Of a DNA stretch of 64,000 bases, positions 1 through 8,567 are shown in pieces; the stretch's first letter is position 1, and each line of letters starts with the position of its first letter. Source of the DNA: Bog-756 sp963699055 (GTDB taxonomy: Bacteria; Actinomycetota; Acidimicrobiia; Acidimicrobiales; RAAP-2); assembly GCA_963699055.1 (NCBI GenBank), contig CAVOTA010000002.1, positions 1,178,001 to 1,242,000 of the forward strand, written 5' to 3'. Under the pieces are notes generated by a model. It was given only the letters and a program-made list of their open reading frames with translations. It did no database searches and was not told the origin of the DNA. Both the position numbers and the translations under genes were made by a program.

Positions 1-109
1 CGGACCCCGGGCCGACCGTCGACCGGGGCCGGGTGACAGCGCGCGCAGGGCGCAGGGCGCGTCGGCGGCACCGGACCGGGGTCGGCCACGGACGGTGCCG
101 CGGGTACCG

Positions 110-925
110 TCAGGCCGGAGGGAAGAAGCGCACGCTCATCGACTGACTGGCGGTGGCGAGGAGCCGGCCCGACTCGGACCACAGGAACGCCGTGCCCTGC
201 CCGTACCCGTCGGCGAGCGCCTGGATGCGGATGTCGCACAGCACCCACTCACTGGGCTCGAGCCGCACCACCCGCAGGGTGTTGTCGAGGCTGCGCGACA
301 TCGTGCGCCGCCCCAGGGGCTGGGCCACGCCGCCGGTGACGTAGTCGCCCAGGATGGCCAGCGTGGCCGCCGAGGGCTCGAGGTGGCCGGGCACCCGGGC
401 CCACAGCGCGCTGTCGGGGTCGCCGGGCGTCCCCTCGGCCGCACTGATCTCCTCGAACGTGCGCCCCTTGGCCACCCGGACGTCGATCCGGTCGAACACC
501 GAGCTGGTGAAGAACGACGGCAGCCGCCGCGGTGGGCAGTCGGCGGGCGGGGGCACGTCGGGCGGGCTGTCCCACACGCCCTCGGCGCCGGGCGGACCCG
601 GCGATCCGAGTGCGGCGTTGACGGTGAGGATCTCGGTGTCCCCGACCCGGCCCACGGCGCGGGCCTGCGTCACCCGGTGGCCCTCGGCCGCCAGGGTGAC
701 GGTCAGGTCGAGCACCGACCCGGTGGGGGCGTAGGACAGGTACTGGGCGGTGGACCACACCGTGGGCCGTCCGGCTGCCGCCTCCAACGCCACCAGGGCG
801 GCCCCCAACCCGCACCCGCCGAACAGGAAGTTGCCCGGCGTGGTCACCTCGGGGACGACCTCGAGCCGCCAGTGGAGCGGGTCGCCGAGCTGCTCCATGC
901 CGAGGAACTGCCGGGCGTCGGTCAT
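110..925 (-). CDS. TesB-like acyl-CoA thioesterase
   Basis: A 271-residue soluble protein that looks like a double hot-dog acyl-CoA thioesterase of the TesB/thioesterase II type, which hydrolyses acyl-CoA to free acid and CoA in the cytoplasm. The N-terminal half carries the usual pattern 'FLFGGCGLGAALVALEA' followed by 'QYLSYAP' and a beta-rich 'VTQARAVGRVGDTEILTVNAALG' segment split here into short motifs; the C-terminal half ends in a second hot-dog strand set ('DIRIQALADGYGQG'). It starts at an ATG 25 bases after the stop of the acyl-CoA dehydrogenase gene on the same strand, so the two probably form an operon for fatty-acyl-CoA turnover. The chain length preferred cannot be told from sequence. 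Confidence 0.8.
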   Translation of the reverse strand: MTDARQFLGMEQLGDPLHWRLEVVPEVTTPGNFLFGGCGLGAALVALEAAAGRPTVWSTAQYLSYAPTGSVLDLTVTLAAEGHRVTQARAVGRVGDTEILTVNAALGSPGPPGAEGVWDSPPDVPPPADCPPRRLPSFFTSSVFDRIDVRVAKGRTFEEISAAEGTPGDPDSALWARVPGHLEPSAATLAILGDYVTGGVAQPLGRRTMSRSLDNTLRVVRLEPSEWVLCDIRIQALADGYGQGTAFLWSESGRLLATASQSMSVRFFPPA

Positions 926-950
926 CGGCGTCCCCGGTCCGGGGACGGGA

Positions 951-2147
951 TCAACTCCTCGGGACCTTCGACCACGGCAGCTCCTTGTCGACCCGGACGT
1001 CGCCGGGCAGCCCGAGGATGCGCTCGCCCAGGATGTTGCGCTGGATCTCCGAGGTGCCGCCCTCGATGGAGTTGGCCCGGGACCGGAGGAAGAACTTCCG
1101 GGAGGTGCCGGGTGGGCCCACCAGCCCCAGCACGTCCGACCGCCGCATGGCGTAGTCGAAACCGACGAGGGAGTCCGCTCCCTGGAGGTCGATGCAGAGC
1201 TCGAAGATCCGCTTGTTGACCTCGGCGAACATCAACTTGGCGATCGAGCCCTCGGGACCGGGGTTGCCGGCCTTGCGGTTCTGGGCGGCGCGCAGGTTGG
1301 TGAGCCGCAGCACCTCCATCTCGATCCACAGCTGCATCAGCCGATCGCGCTCGACGGCCGTGGCCCGGTCCCCCTTGGCCCGGTAGACCCGCACGGCCTC
1401 GGCGATCGACCCCGATCCGCGGGGCGGGGCGCCCCCGCCGCCCCCGATGGTGGTCCGCTCGTTGGACAGTGTGGTCATGGCCACCCGCCAGCCCTCGCCC
1501 ACGTCGCCGATCCGGTCGGCGTCGGGCACCCGGACCTCGGTCATGTAGACCTCGTTGAACTCGGCCTCGCCCGTCATCTGGCGCAGCGGGCGCACCTCCA
1601 CGCCGGGCGCGTGCATGTCGAGGGCGAAGTAGGTGAGCCCCTTGTGCTTCGGGGCCTCGGGGTCGGTGCGCGCCACCAGCATGCCCCGGTCGGCGATGTG
1701 GGCCAGGGTGTTCCACACCTTCTGTCCGGTGATGACCCACTCGTCACCGTCGCGGACGGCACGCGTGGCCAGTCCGGCGAGGTCCGACCCGGAACCCGGC
1801 TCGCTGAACAGCTGGCACCACGACACCTCGCCGGTGAACGACGCACGCAGCAGGCGGCCCCGCAGCTCGTCGGAGCCGTGGGTCACGACGGTCGGGCCCG
1901 CCATGGTCAGGCCGAAGAATTCCCGGGCACCCATGGGGGTGGCGCCGGCGTCGGCCAGGCGACGGTCCACGATGCGCTGCAGGTTGGGGGGAAGTCCGAG
2001 CCCCCCGAGTCCCTCGGGGAACGAGATCCAGGCGAGTCCCAGGTCGAACTGGCGTCCCCGGAATTCCTCGACGCCCACCGCCTTCGGGTCGAGCTCCCCC
2101 AGGAGCTGGGTGGTCCGTTCCTCGACGAGCGCGGTGTCCTCAGGCAT
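951..2147 (-). CDS. acyl-CoA dehydrogenase family protein
   Basis: A 398-residue flavoprotein that catalyses alpha,beta-dehydrogenation of an acyl-CoA, passing electrons to ETF. The conserved FAD/substrate segment 'CQLFSEPGSGSD' lies at residues 111-122, followed by 'GQKVWNT' and, later, 'NERTTIGG'; the C-terminal 'GGTSEIQRNILGERILGLP' is the typical helix of the family. The reading frame stays open far upstream over pdxH, but the true start is the ATG at 2147: homology begins there, and a TATGTT hexamer (2154-2159, minus strand) ends 6 bases before it, implying a leaderless transcript. It is followed by the thioesterase gene. Closest in style to the FadE-type enzymes numerous in mycobacteria; the exact substrate is unknown. 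Confidence 0.9.
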   Translation of the reverse strand: MPEDTALVEERTTQLLGELDPKAVGVEEFRGRQFDLGLAWISFPEGLGGLGLPPNLQRIVDRRLADAGATPMGAREFFGLTMAGPTVVTHGSDELRGRLLRASFTGEVSWCQLFSEPGSGSDLAGLATRAVRDGDEWVITGQKVWNTLAHIADRGMLVARTDPEAPKHKGLTYFALDMHAPGVEVRPLRQMTGEAEFNEVYMTEVRVPDADRIGDVGEGWRVAMTTLSNERTTIGGGGGAPPRGSGSIAEAVRVYRAKGDRATAVERDRLMQLWIEMEVLRLTNLRAAQNRKAGNPGPEGSIAKLMFAEVNKRIFELCIDLQGADSLVGFDYAMRRSDVLGLVGPPGTSRKFFLRSRANSIEGGTSEIQRNILGERILGLPGDVRVDKELPWSKVPRS

Positions 2148-2202
2148 GGGGAGAACATACCGCCCGCCACCGGTGGGGGCCCACGGGGCACGGCCCGGGT
2201 GG

Positions 2203-2862
2203 TCAGGGCTGGAGCCGCTCGAGGGTCCAGCCGTGGCCCGCCCGCTCGTAGCGCACCCGGTCGTGCAGCCGGTTCGCCCCCTGCTGCCAGAATTCGTAGG
2301 CGTCCGGGGTGAGCCGCCAGCCACCCCACCACGGCGGCCGGGGCACGTCGCCGTCTCCCAGCTCCGCCGACGCCCGGTCCATCCGGGCGTCGAGTGCGGC
2401 CCGGTCGGCGACGGGCCGGCTCTGGTGGGAGGCGTGGGCGCCGATCCGGCTGCGCAGGTCACGGGAGGCGTAGTACTCGTCGGACTCGGCCGCCGTGGTC
2501 CGGGCCACCACGCCCTCGAGCCGCACCTGGCGGCCCAGGGGCTCCCAGTAGAAGAGCAGTGCCGCCCGGGGGTTGGCGGTCAGGTCGTGGCTCTTGCGCC
2601 CGTCGTAGTTGGTGAAGAAGACGAACCCGTCGGCGCCCCACGACTTGAGGAGCACCATGCGGGCCGACGGCCGACCGTCGGCGTCGGCGGTGGCCAGCGC
2701 CATGGCCTCGGGGGCGTCCACCTCCTCGTCCGCCCGGGCGTACCACCGACCGAACTGGACCAGCGGATCCCGGTCGACGGTCCGCTCGTCGGCCGTCCCG
2801 TCGTCGGGCCGCAGGGCGCGGCCCGCCCCGGTGGTGGCCGGGGCGCCGGTGGTCGGGTCCAT
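2203..2862 (-). CDS. pdxH: pyridoxamine 5'-phosphate oxidase
   Basis: A 219-residue FMN enzyme that oxidises pyridoxine or pyridoxamine 5'-phosphate to pyridoxal 5'-phosphate, the last step of PLP synthesis and salvage. FMN-binding 'RMVLLK' sits at residues 68-73, 'FFTNYDGRKS' at 82-91 and 'FYWEPLGRQVRLEG' at 104-117; the PLP-binding C-terminal part has 'PPWWGGWRLTP', 'EFWQQGANRLHDR' and 'WTLERLQP', which are diagnostic. Length matches the family. The ATG start is supported by a TAGGGT hexamer at 2869-2874 (minus strand) ending 6 bases upstream, so translation is probably leaderless. Divergent from the PLP-dependent class-V enzyme gene, which fits a cofactor supply role. Confidence 0.95.
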   Translation of the reverse strand: MDPTTGAPATTGAGRALRPDDGTADERTVDRDPLVQFGRWYARADEEVDAPEAMALATADADGRPSARMVLLKSWGADGFVFFTNYDGRKSHDLTANPRAALLFYWEPLGRQVRLEGVVARTTAAESDEYYASRDLRSRIGAHASHQSRPVADRAALDARMDRASAELGDGDVPRPPWWGGWRLTPDAYEFWQQGANRLHDRVRYERAGHGWTLERLQP

Positions 2863-2941
2863 GCCACGACCCTAGCGACGGGTGGGGGGTCGCCGGGGTG
2901 GGATGGCGCCGTGGAGGGGCCGCGCCGCTAGCGTTCCAGGA

Positions 2942-4144
2942 GTGCCGACCCCCATCGACGTCAGCGCCGAACGTGCGGCGACCCCCGGGTGCGCCACCGT
3001 CACCCACCTGAACTACGCGGGCGCGGCACTCGTCACGGCCGAGACCTTGGCCACCGTGGTCGCCCACCTCGAGCTCGAGGCCACCACCGGCGGCTACGAG
3101 GCGGCCGCGGCCGTGGCCGACAGGGTGGCGGCGGTCATGACGTCGGCCGCCGACCTCCTCGGCGCCGGGCCCGACGAGGTCGCCCTCACCGGGTCCGACA
3201 CCGAGGGATGGACCAAGGCACTGTGGGGGTTCGCCCTCGGGGGCGGGCTCGACGTCGGCCGGCGCGTCCTGGTCGACCGGCAGTGCTACGACAGCCACTA
3301 CATGGGCCTGCACCAGGTCTGCGACGTCACCCGGACCTCGATCGACGTGGTGCCCGCCGTGGGCGATGGGACCATCGACCTCGACGCCCTGGCCGCCGAG
3401 CTGGCCGTCGGCGACGTGGCCCTGGTGAGTGCCACCCACGTGGGTACCCATCGCGGCCTGGTCAACCCGGTCGAGGAGGTGGGCGGCCACTGCCGGGCCG
3501 CCGGAGTCCCCTTCTTCCTCGACGCCTGTCAGAGTGTCGGCCAGCTGCCCGTCGACGTCGGACGGATCGGCTGCGCGGTCGCCACCGCCACCGGGCGCAA
3601 GTGGCTGCGGGGCCCCCGGGGCACCGGGCTGCTGTACGTGCGGTCCGACCTGTCCGGGTCGCTGCGACCTCCCGGGATCGACGGGACGTCGGCCCGGTGG
3701 GAGGGTCCCGGCGACGTCCGCCTCGAGCCCGGGGTGGCCCGCTTCATGCCGTTCGAGTCGCCCGTCGCCCTCCAGCTCGGTCTCGGCTCGGCCCTCGACC
3801 ACGCCCGGGCGCTGGGTCCCGACGCCATCGCCGACCGGGTGGACCACATCGCCGAGCACCTGCGGGGCGAGCTGGCCGCGCTGGACGGTGTGGCCGTCCA
3901 CGACGGCGGATCACGGCGCAGCGGCATCGTGACCTTCACCGTGGCCGGCTCGGCGCCGTCCGATGTGAAGACGGCGGCGGCGGCGGCCGGTGTCAACGTC
4001 TCGGTGACCGAGGCGGGTGCCGCCCGCTTCGACATGGGCGGGCTGCGACCCGAGGCCGTGGTGCGGGCCTCACCCCACTACCTCACCACCGAGGAGGAGT
4101 GCGCCCGGCTGGTCGAGGTGGTGGCCGTGTGCGCCCCCGGTTGA
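2942..4144 (+). CDS. class-V aminotransferase-fold PLP enzyme
   Basis: A 400-residue PLP-dependent enzyme of the cysteine desulfurase / isopenicillin-N epimerase / EgtE superfamily. The cofactor-binding 'FLDACQSVGQLPVDV' has Asp194 and Gln197, and the Schiff-base lysine is Lys220 in 'ATGRKWLRGPRGTGLLYV'. The 'RKWLRGPRG' form resembles ergothioneine EgtE C-S lyases, but no other egt gene is in the window, so the substrate is left open. An upstream ATG at 2882 is in frame, but the GTG at 2942 is preferred: homology starts near it and a TAGCGT hexamer (2929-2934) ends 7 bases upstream, giving a leaderless start. Divergent from pdxH, the maker of its cofactor. Confidence 0.85.
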   Translation: MPTPIDVSAERAATPGCATVTHLNYAGAALVTAETLATVVAHLELEATTGGYEAAAAVADRVAAVMTSAADLLGAGPDEVALTGSDTEGWTKALWGFALGGGLDVGRRVLVDRQCYDSHYMGLHQVCDVTRTSIDVVPAVGDGTIDLDALAAELAVGDVALVSATHVGTHRGLVNPVEEVGGHCRAAGVPFFLDACQSVGQLPVDVGRIGCAVATATGRKWLRGPRGTGLLYVRSDLSGSLRPPGIDGTSARWEGPGDVRLEPGVARFMPFESPVALQLGLGSALDHARALGPDAIADRVDHIAEHLRGELAALDGVAVHDGGSRRSGIVTFTVAGSAPSDVKTAAAAAGVNVSVTEAGAARFDMGGLRPEAVVRASPHYLTTEEECARLVEVVAVCAPG

Positions 4145-4189
4145 GCCCACGGTCGACCCCGTCCCGCACCGGTCGTCAGGCCCGGGGCG

Positions 4190-4486
4190 TCACGACTTCG
4201 GCGGCCAGTCGTCGAGCAGGTCGGACTTGACCACGACCACGAAGCCGAAGACCACGAGGTAGAAGACGATCACGAACGCGGTGATGGCGAGCTCCGAGTA
4301 CGTGATCACGGCCACGAGCACCAGGAAGACGAAGAGGAACGTCGTGGCGCGCCCCTGCCAGTTGACCGGACCGATCCCGAGGCCGCCCGGGCGCCGCTCG
4401 AACCACAGGTCGGTGCGCCCGTCGGCGGGTTCGGCCTCGTGCGGGTCCCCGGGCGTCGGATCGGGCGTCGGGTCGGCGTCGGACAC
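4190..4486 (-). CDS. small two-helix membrane protein
   Basis: A 98-residue protein of unknown function. The first 40 residues are acidic and proline-rich ('DADPTPDPTPGDPHEAEP'), then come two closely spaced hydrophobic helices (about residues 49-66 and 68-86) and a short charged tail, 'KSDLLDDWPPKS'. The start is GTG. It converges with the class-V enzyme gene and lies downstream of the C69 peptidase gene's opposite end without obvious coupling. The clean membrane topology and codon pattern suggest a real gene; no family is recognised. Confidence 0.65.
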   Translation of the reverse strand: MSDADPTPDPTPGDPHEAEPADGRTDLWFERRPGGLGIGPVNWQGRATTFLFVFLVLVAVITYSELAITAFVIVFYLVVFGFVVVVKSDLLDDWPPKS

Positions 4487-4573
4487 CTCAGGACCGGTCC
4501 GTGCCGGCGCGTGGCGGTGTGGGGTCCGGGCGCATGGGACAACGGTACCGGGCGCCGACGGGGCCGACGTCCG

Positions 4574-5788
4574 TCACCCCCCGGTGGCGGCGTCCACCAC
4601 CGACCGGTCGATGCCGGCGGCCCGGTCGACCTCGTCCCAGCGCCGCCGCACCCACCGGGGCCGGGTGTCCCGGCCCGGGGTGCCGGCCACGTCGGCCAGC
4701 CACCCGGCTTCGAGGCCGGCGGCCTCGGCGAATGCGTCCCGGGAGGACGGTGGGTCGGCCACCCACCTGGTCTCCGTGGCGTCCCGCCCGGCGGCGACGC
4801 GGGTGATCCGCTCCCCGTAGGCGGCCAGCACCGTGCGGTGGAGGAGCTCGTGGCGCCACCACAGGGTGGCCGGGTCGTACCGGTCGGTCGGTGCGGGCCC
4901 GAGATCGACGGGCACCCCGACGGCGACCGGTTTGAACAGCGACGTGCACGGTGCGGCCGTGGCCGTCGCCCAGTGCCGGACGCCGCCCCGCAGGTCCGTC
5001 ACCCACGAGCCGGTGGTCTGGCTCGAGGCCAGCGTGCCGCCGGCGTGGACGCACGGCGCCGTCAGCCCACCGTGGGCACGGCTCCACCGCGGCGACGGTC
5101 CCGACCCGTGGCACCGCAGTGCGCCCATCAGATCCGCCGGGCCCCGGGCGGCGGCGGCCAGCGACTCGGTCACGGCCCGCCGGTGCGACGCGCCGGACAC
5201 CCACGTCCGGGCCCGGCGGGCATGGGCCCGTGCGAAGCCGGGAATGGACAGCCCGTTGGAGATCGACCGCCCGGGACCCCGCACCTCCTCGGTAGCCCAC
5301 GACCGTCCGGCGGTCTCCACCACCACGGCGCCGTCGGGGTCGGCCACCAGGAAGCTGTTGTCGTAGGTGAACCCGGGGCGCTCGTGGCTGCACGACCCGC
5401 CCTGGCCGTACCGCTCGAGCAGGTCGACGACGACGCCGACCGCCCCGTCGGCGGAGGTCGCCCGCTCGAGGGCCAGGCGCAGCAGGTCCATGCCCAGCAG
5501 GGCCGGGTCGGCCGACTCCGAGGTGGTGAACACGGCCTCGTTGCCGATGACCACCCCGTGCTCGTTGGCGCCCATCTCCGCACCCCACATCCACCACGGG
5601 CGCGAGAGGAGGACGGCGGCGGTCCGGGCCACCTGGGGGACGGTGGTCCAGGTGCAGGTGACCGAGGATCCCGCCGGGTGCTCGGCGCCGGACACCCACT
5701 CCAGGACCTGGGCCTCGTTCGGGTCCCGGTCACTGTTCTTGGCGAAGAGCACACCGTCGTCGGTGACGGTGACCAGGGTGTCGCACAC
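4574..5788 (-). CDS. C69/secernin-like peptidase
   Basis: A 404-residue N-terminal-nucleophile hydrolase of the C69 dipeptidase/secernin group. The start is a GTG giving 'M-C-D-T-L-V', so Cys2 becomes the N-terminal nucleophile after Met removal; 'FAKNSDRDPNEAQ' and 'GANEHGVVIGNEAVFT' are the typical following motifs. 'HERPGFTYDNSFLVADPDGA' continues the fold, and the C-terminal half ('LWWRHELLHRTVLAAY') resembles secernin. It probably cleaves small peptides or amides in the cytoplasm; the substrate is unknown. A GGGAGG Shine-Dalgarno precedes the start. The stop of tag lies 18 bases upstream of the start on the same strand, so co-transcription is likely. Confidence 0.85.
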   Translation of the reverse strand: MCDTLVTVTDDGVLFAKNSDRDPNEAQVLEWVSGAEHPAGSSVTCTWTTVPQVARTAAVLLSRPWWMWGAEMGANEHGVVIGNEAVFTTSESADPALLGMDLLRLALERATSADGAVGVVVDLLERYGQGGSCSHERPGFTYDNSFLVADPDGAVVVETAGRSWATEEVRGPGRSISNGLSIPGFARAHARRARTWVSGASHRRAVTESLAAAARGPADLMGALRCHGSGPSPRWSRAHGGLTAPCVHAGGTLASSQTTGSWVTDLRGGVRHWATATAAPCTSLFKPVAVGVPVDLGPAPTDRYDPATLWWRHELLHRTVLAAYGERITRVAAGRDATETRWVADPPSSRDAFAEAAGLEAGWLADVAGTPGRDTRPRWVRRRWDEVDRAAGIDRSVVDAATGG

Positions 5789-5806
5789 GGTCGGTCCGTG
5801 CCTCCC

Positions 5807-6388
5807 TCAGGCCGTCCGCGCCGCCGGGCAGCCGGCCACGTGGTCGTCGACGACGCCGACGGCCTGGAGGTAGGCGTACACGATGGTCGGGCCGACGAAG
5901 GTGAAGTCCCGCCGCTTGAGGTCCGCACTGACCTGCTCGGCCAGTGCCGTGGTGGCGGGAATTCCCTCGTCCCGTCGTCGTCGGGTGACCACCGGGACGC
6001 CCCCGACCCACCCCCACAGGTAGCCGTCGAAGGACCCGAACTCGTCCTGCACGGCCAGGAAGGACCGGGCGTTGCGGACCGTGCCGCGCACCTTCAGGCG
6101 GTTGCGGACGATGCCGGGGTCCTCGAGCAGGGTCTCGAGCCGGGTGTCGTCGAAGGCGGCCACCCGCGTCGGGTCGAACCCCTCGAACACGGCCCGGTAG
6201 CGCTCGCGCTTGGCCAGGACGGTGGACCACGACAGCCCGGCCTGCGCGCCCTCCAGGGTGAGGAGCTCGAAGAGGTGGCGGTCGTCGTGGGACGGGACGC
6301 CCCACTCGGCGTCGTGGTACGCCTGCTCGGGGCCGGGGCGCTCGGCCCACGGGCAGCGGCCGGTGGTGGTCGGGGTACCCGTGGTCAC
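5807..6388 (-). CDS. tag: DNA-3-methyladenine glycosylase I
   Basis: A 193-residue base-excision repair glycosylase that removes N3-methyladenine from alkylated DNA. The zinc-binding residues of the Tag family are all present: Cys12 ('RCPW'), His25 ('AYHDAEWG'), His183 and Cys187 ('DDHVAGC'). 'HLFELLTLEGAQAGLSW' and 'NRLKVRGTVRNAR' are also conserved. The GTG start is preceded by a TAGGGT hexamer (6395-6400, minus strand) ending 6 bases before it, so the transcript is probably leaderless. It is the first gene of a two-gene unit with the C69-like peptidase. Length is normal for the family. Confidence 0.95.
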   Translation of the reverse strand: MTTGTPTTTGRCPWAERPGPEQAYHDAEWGVPSHDDRHLFELLTLEGAQAGLSWSTVLAKRERYRAVFEGFDPTRVAAFDDTRLETLLEDPGIVRNRLKVRGTVRNARSFLAVQDEFGSFDGYLWGWVGGVPVVTRRRRDEGIPATTALAEQVSADLKRRDFTFVGPTIVYAYLQAVGVVDDHVAGCPAARTA

Positions 6389-6448
6389 CGTCGCACCCTA
6401 CCGGCGGGACCCGGCCCGGGCCCCTCGTCCCGGCGCGCCGGTGCGGAC

Positions 6449-7333
6449 TCAGGCCCCGGTGCCGGCGCCCAGGGCGGAGCCCAGCATCGAGGAGATGTCG
6501 ACCGTCTGGGAGGCCGGGGGCGGCGTCACGTCGACCGGGGCGCCGAAGTCGAAGTACTCGATCGTCACCGTGGCACCGGTGGCCACCCCGTTCGTGGTCA
6601 ACGACTCGTCGAGGACCTCGCGGCGGATCTGCCCCTGGGCGTCGATCCAGACGGAGACGGGCAGCGTCGTCATGCCCGTCTTCGCCTGCAGCTTCTGCAG
6701 GAGCGCCTGGACGGCGGCGCTCCTGCCCTGGGCCGCCTTGGTGAGGTCGATGGTGGCCGAGTACTCGGTCGTCGCCACGCCCCGGACCGTCGCCGGTCCC
6801 ACCGTGGTGACCCCGTCGGCGGACACCCCCTGAAGGTACGCCAGGCCCTGCGTGGACTCGTCGGCCGAGTCGGTCAGCTGGGAGAAGCTGGCCCCCAGTG
6901 CGGAGGAGACGGCGGGCGAGTCCAGGTTGATCGACACCCAGGACTTGCCGGCCGGCAACGGCACGCCGGCGCTCGCCGGGAACTGCATGTAGATCGTCGG
7001 CTTGACCAGGCGGACGCCCAACGACCCGATCGAGGGCAGGGACATCTGGAACGCCGCGTCGCCGGTGGTGAAGTCCACCTGGCCGCTGGCGTCGACGGTG
7101 GTCGGACCGCTCGGGGTACCGGTGACCGTCACGTCGAGCGAGATCGACGCCGTCCTGGCCGCCAGCGTCCTCTGGTAGGCGTCGAGGACCGGGTTGGCCG
7201 GCGCACCGCCGGCCGTCGAGGCCGTGGCCACCGTGGTCGTGGTGCCACCCGAGGACGCCGCGCCGCCGCAGCCGGCGAGCACCACCGCCGCCCCGAGCAG
7301 CACGCCCGTCCACCTGGCCCGGTTCGTGGTCAT
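6449..7333 (-). CDS. LppX/LprG-like lipoprotein
   Basis: A 294-residue exported lipoprotein. The signal peptide ends in the lipobox 'VVLAGC' with Cys22 as the lipidation site, followed by a Ser/Thr-rich linker. The body alternates strands in a way that recalls the mycobacterial LppX/LprA/F/G fold ('ASGQVDFTTGDAAF', 'VRLVKPTIYMQFP', 'VSINLDSPAV', 'PVSVWIDAQGQIRRE'), which carries lipids across the cell envelope; that assignment is by pattern only. The frame is open further upstream, but the ATG at 7333 has a GAGGAGG Shine-Dalgarno 5 bases upstream and starts the signal peptide. Divergent from the yjbQ-like gene. Confidence 0.75.
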   Translation of the reverse strand: MTTNRARWTGVLLGAAVVLAGCGGAASSGGTTTTVATASTAGGAPANPVLDAYQRTLAARTASISLDVTVTGTPSGPTTVDASGQVDFTTGDAAFQMSLPSIGSLGVRLVKPTIYMQFPASAGVPLPAGKSWVSINLDSPAVSSALGASFSQLTDSADESTQGLAYLQGVSADGVTTVGPATVRGVATTEYSATIDLTKAAQGRSAAVQALLQKLQAKTGMTTLPVSVWIDAQGQIRREVLDESLTTNGVATGATVTIEYFDFGAPVDVTPPPASQTVDISSMLGSALGAGTGA

Positions 7334-7414
7334 CGCCGCCTCCTCGTGCCCGGACCGACGTCGGGGCCTCCGGCCCCACTGTACCGCCGCGGCGTGCCCG
7401 GGTGAACGACCTCC

Positions 7415-7466
7415 TTCCAGCGCGAGGATGGCCCACGGACTTCCAGCGCGAGGATGGCCCATGGAC
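7415..7466 (+). repeat. 26-bp tandem duplication at yjbQ start
   Basis: Two adjacent 26-base units, 7415-7440 and 7441-7466, differ at a single base. The unit contains a GAGG Shine-Dalgarno core. In the second copy the change turns CACGG into CATGG and so supplies the ATG start codon (7461) used by the yjbQ-like gene. Reading seen directly in the sequence. Confidence 0.95.
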
Positions 7467-7862
7467 TCCGAGCTGCTCCACCTCGAGGTGGGCGACCGAC
7501 GCGTGGTCGACCTGACGTCCGGGCTGGCCCGGTTCTGCCGCGGCCGCGGTGACGGGCTCGTCAACGTCTTCGCCCCGCACGCCACCGCCGGGCTCGCCCT
7601 GCTCGAGATCGGCTCCGGCTCCGAGGCGGACCTGGCCGACGCGCTGGAGCGGCTCCTCCCCCGCGACGACCGCTACCGCCACCGGCACGGCGCCCCGGGC
7701 CACGGCGCCGACCACGTGCTGCCGGCACTGGTGAGCCCGTCGCTCACGGTGCCGGTGCTCGACGGCGTCCCCCAGCTCGGCACGTGGCAGAGCGTCGTCC
7801 TCGTCGACACCAACGGGGACAATCCCCGCCGGACCGTCCGCCTCAGCTTCGTCACCGGCTGA
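7461..7862 (+). CDS. YjbQ/UPF0047 family protein
   Basis: A 133-residue YjbQ-family protein (UPF0047, sometimes annotated as secondary thiamine-phosphate synthase). The family's metal site is visible: 'APHATAG' (residues 38-44), 'GHGADHVLPALV' with His81 and His85, and the C-terminal 'LGTWQSVVLVDTNGDNPRR'. The physiological role of the family is unsettled. The ATG at 7461 is preferred because GAGG lies 7 bases upstream and homology begins there; an in-frame ATG at 7428 exists in the upstream duplicate but has no spaced Shine-Dalgarno. The gene converges with the MBL hydrolase gene, with a GGAC-GTCC 12-base palindrome (7863-7874) right after the stop. Confidence 0.9.
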   Translation: MDSELLHLEVGDRRVVDLTSGLARFCRGRGDGLVNVFAPHATAGLALLEIGSGSEADLADALERLLPRDDRYRHRHGAPGHGADHVLPALVSPSLTVPVLDGVPQLGTWQSVVLVDTNGDNPRRTVRLSFVTG

Positions 7863-7893
7863 GGACCCGGGTCCCGGCGCGCACGGAGCCGGC

Positions 7894-8442
7894 TCAGGAG
7901 GGGACGAAGGGGCGGCCGTGGCCGGGGACCACCAGCACCGGGTGGAGGTCCAGCACGGCGGCACGCGACGCCTCCAGCTGCGCCTGGTCCTCGGCCAGCG
8001 GGTCGACCTCGGGTCCGTCGGCCGACCACCACAGGTGGGTGCAGGCCACCAGGCCGTCCTCGGTCTCCACCAGCGTGGTCACGTCCTCGGCCGTGTGGCC
8101 CGGGGTGACCATGAGCCGGACCGAGGGCGAGAGCGCGAACCCGTCGGCGTCGCGGTCGGTCCACACGTCGTCCTGGTAGATGGCCCAGTGGTCGTGGAAC
8201 CGTGCCCCGGTGAACAGGGCGGCGTTGAGCGTGTGGTCCGGATGGTGGTGGCTGAAGACGACGTCGGTCACGTCCCGGGGGTCGACGCCCAGCGCCACCA
8301 GCGGGTCGAGGATGCGGCGCCGGTCCGCCACCATGCCGGGGTCGACGACGATCACCGCGTGGCCGTCGCGGACCAGCACCACCGTGCTCGCCACCCGGTC
8401 GTCGGCGTAGCCCTCGGTGAGTACGTCGAGTCGTGCCGTCAC
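7894..8442 (-). CDS. MBL-fold metallo-hydrolase
   Basis: A 182-residue metallo-beta-lactamase-fold hydrolase resembling the MBLAC1 group. The zinc motif is 'HHHPDH' (residues 65-70), followed by 'MVTPGHTAEDV', 'CTHLWW' and 'LVVPGHGRPF', which supply the remaining metal ligands. The frame is open upstream, but the GTG at 8442 is chosen because AGGAG lies 6 bases before it and the conserved N-terminus begins there. The substrate (a thioester, lactone or nuclease substrate) cannot be told. It converges with yjbQ and diverges from the sulfatase gene. Confidence 0.88.
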   Translation of the reverse strand: MTARLDVLTEGYADDRVASTVVLVRDGHAVIVVDPGMVADRRRILDPLVALGVDPRDVTDVVFSHHHPDHTLNAALFTGARFHDHWAIYQDDVWTDRDADGFALSPSVRLMVTPGHTAEDVTTLVETEDGLVACTHLWWSADGPEVDPLAEDQAQLEASRAAVLDLHPVLVVPGHGRPFVPS

Positions 8443-8567
8443 GGGGTCTCCTGGGTCGATGGTCGGCGGTCCGGGTCCGACAGTAGCGAGCGGGCCCGGT
8501 CCCCCGGGTACTGTCGGTCGCGCGCGGGCGCCGTGACCCGCCACCGCCCGGGGGCCGAAGGGGGACG

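Noticed and set aside
5730..7964. A 744-codon open frame on the minus strand over tag and the lipoprotein gene
   Set aside because: The translation is Arg/Gly/Pro-rich low-complexity text without domains and it covers well-supported genes in other frames; long open shadow frames are expected in DNA this GC-rich.
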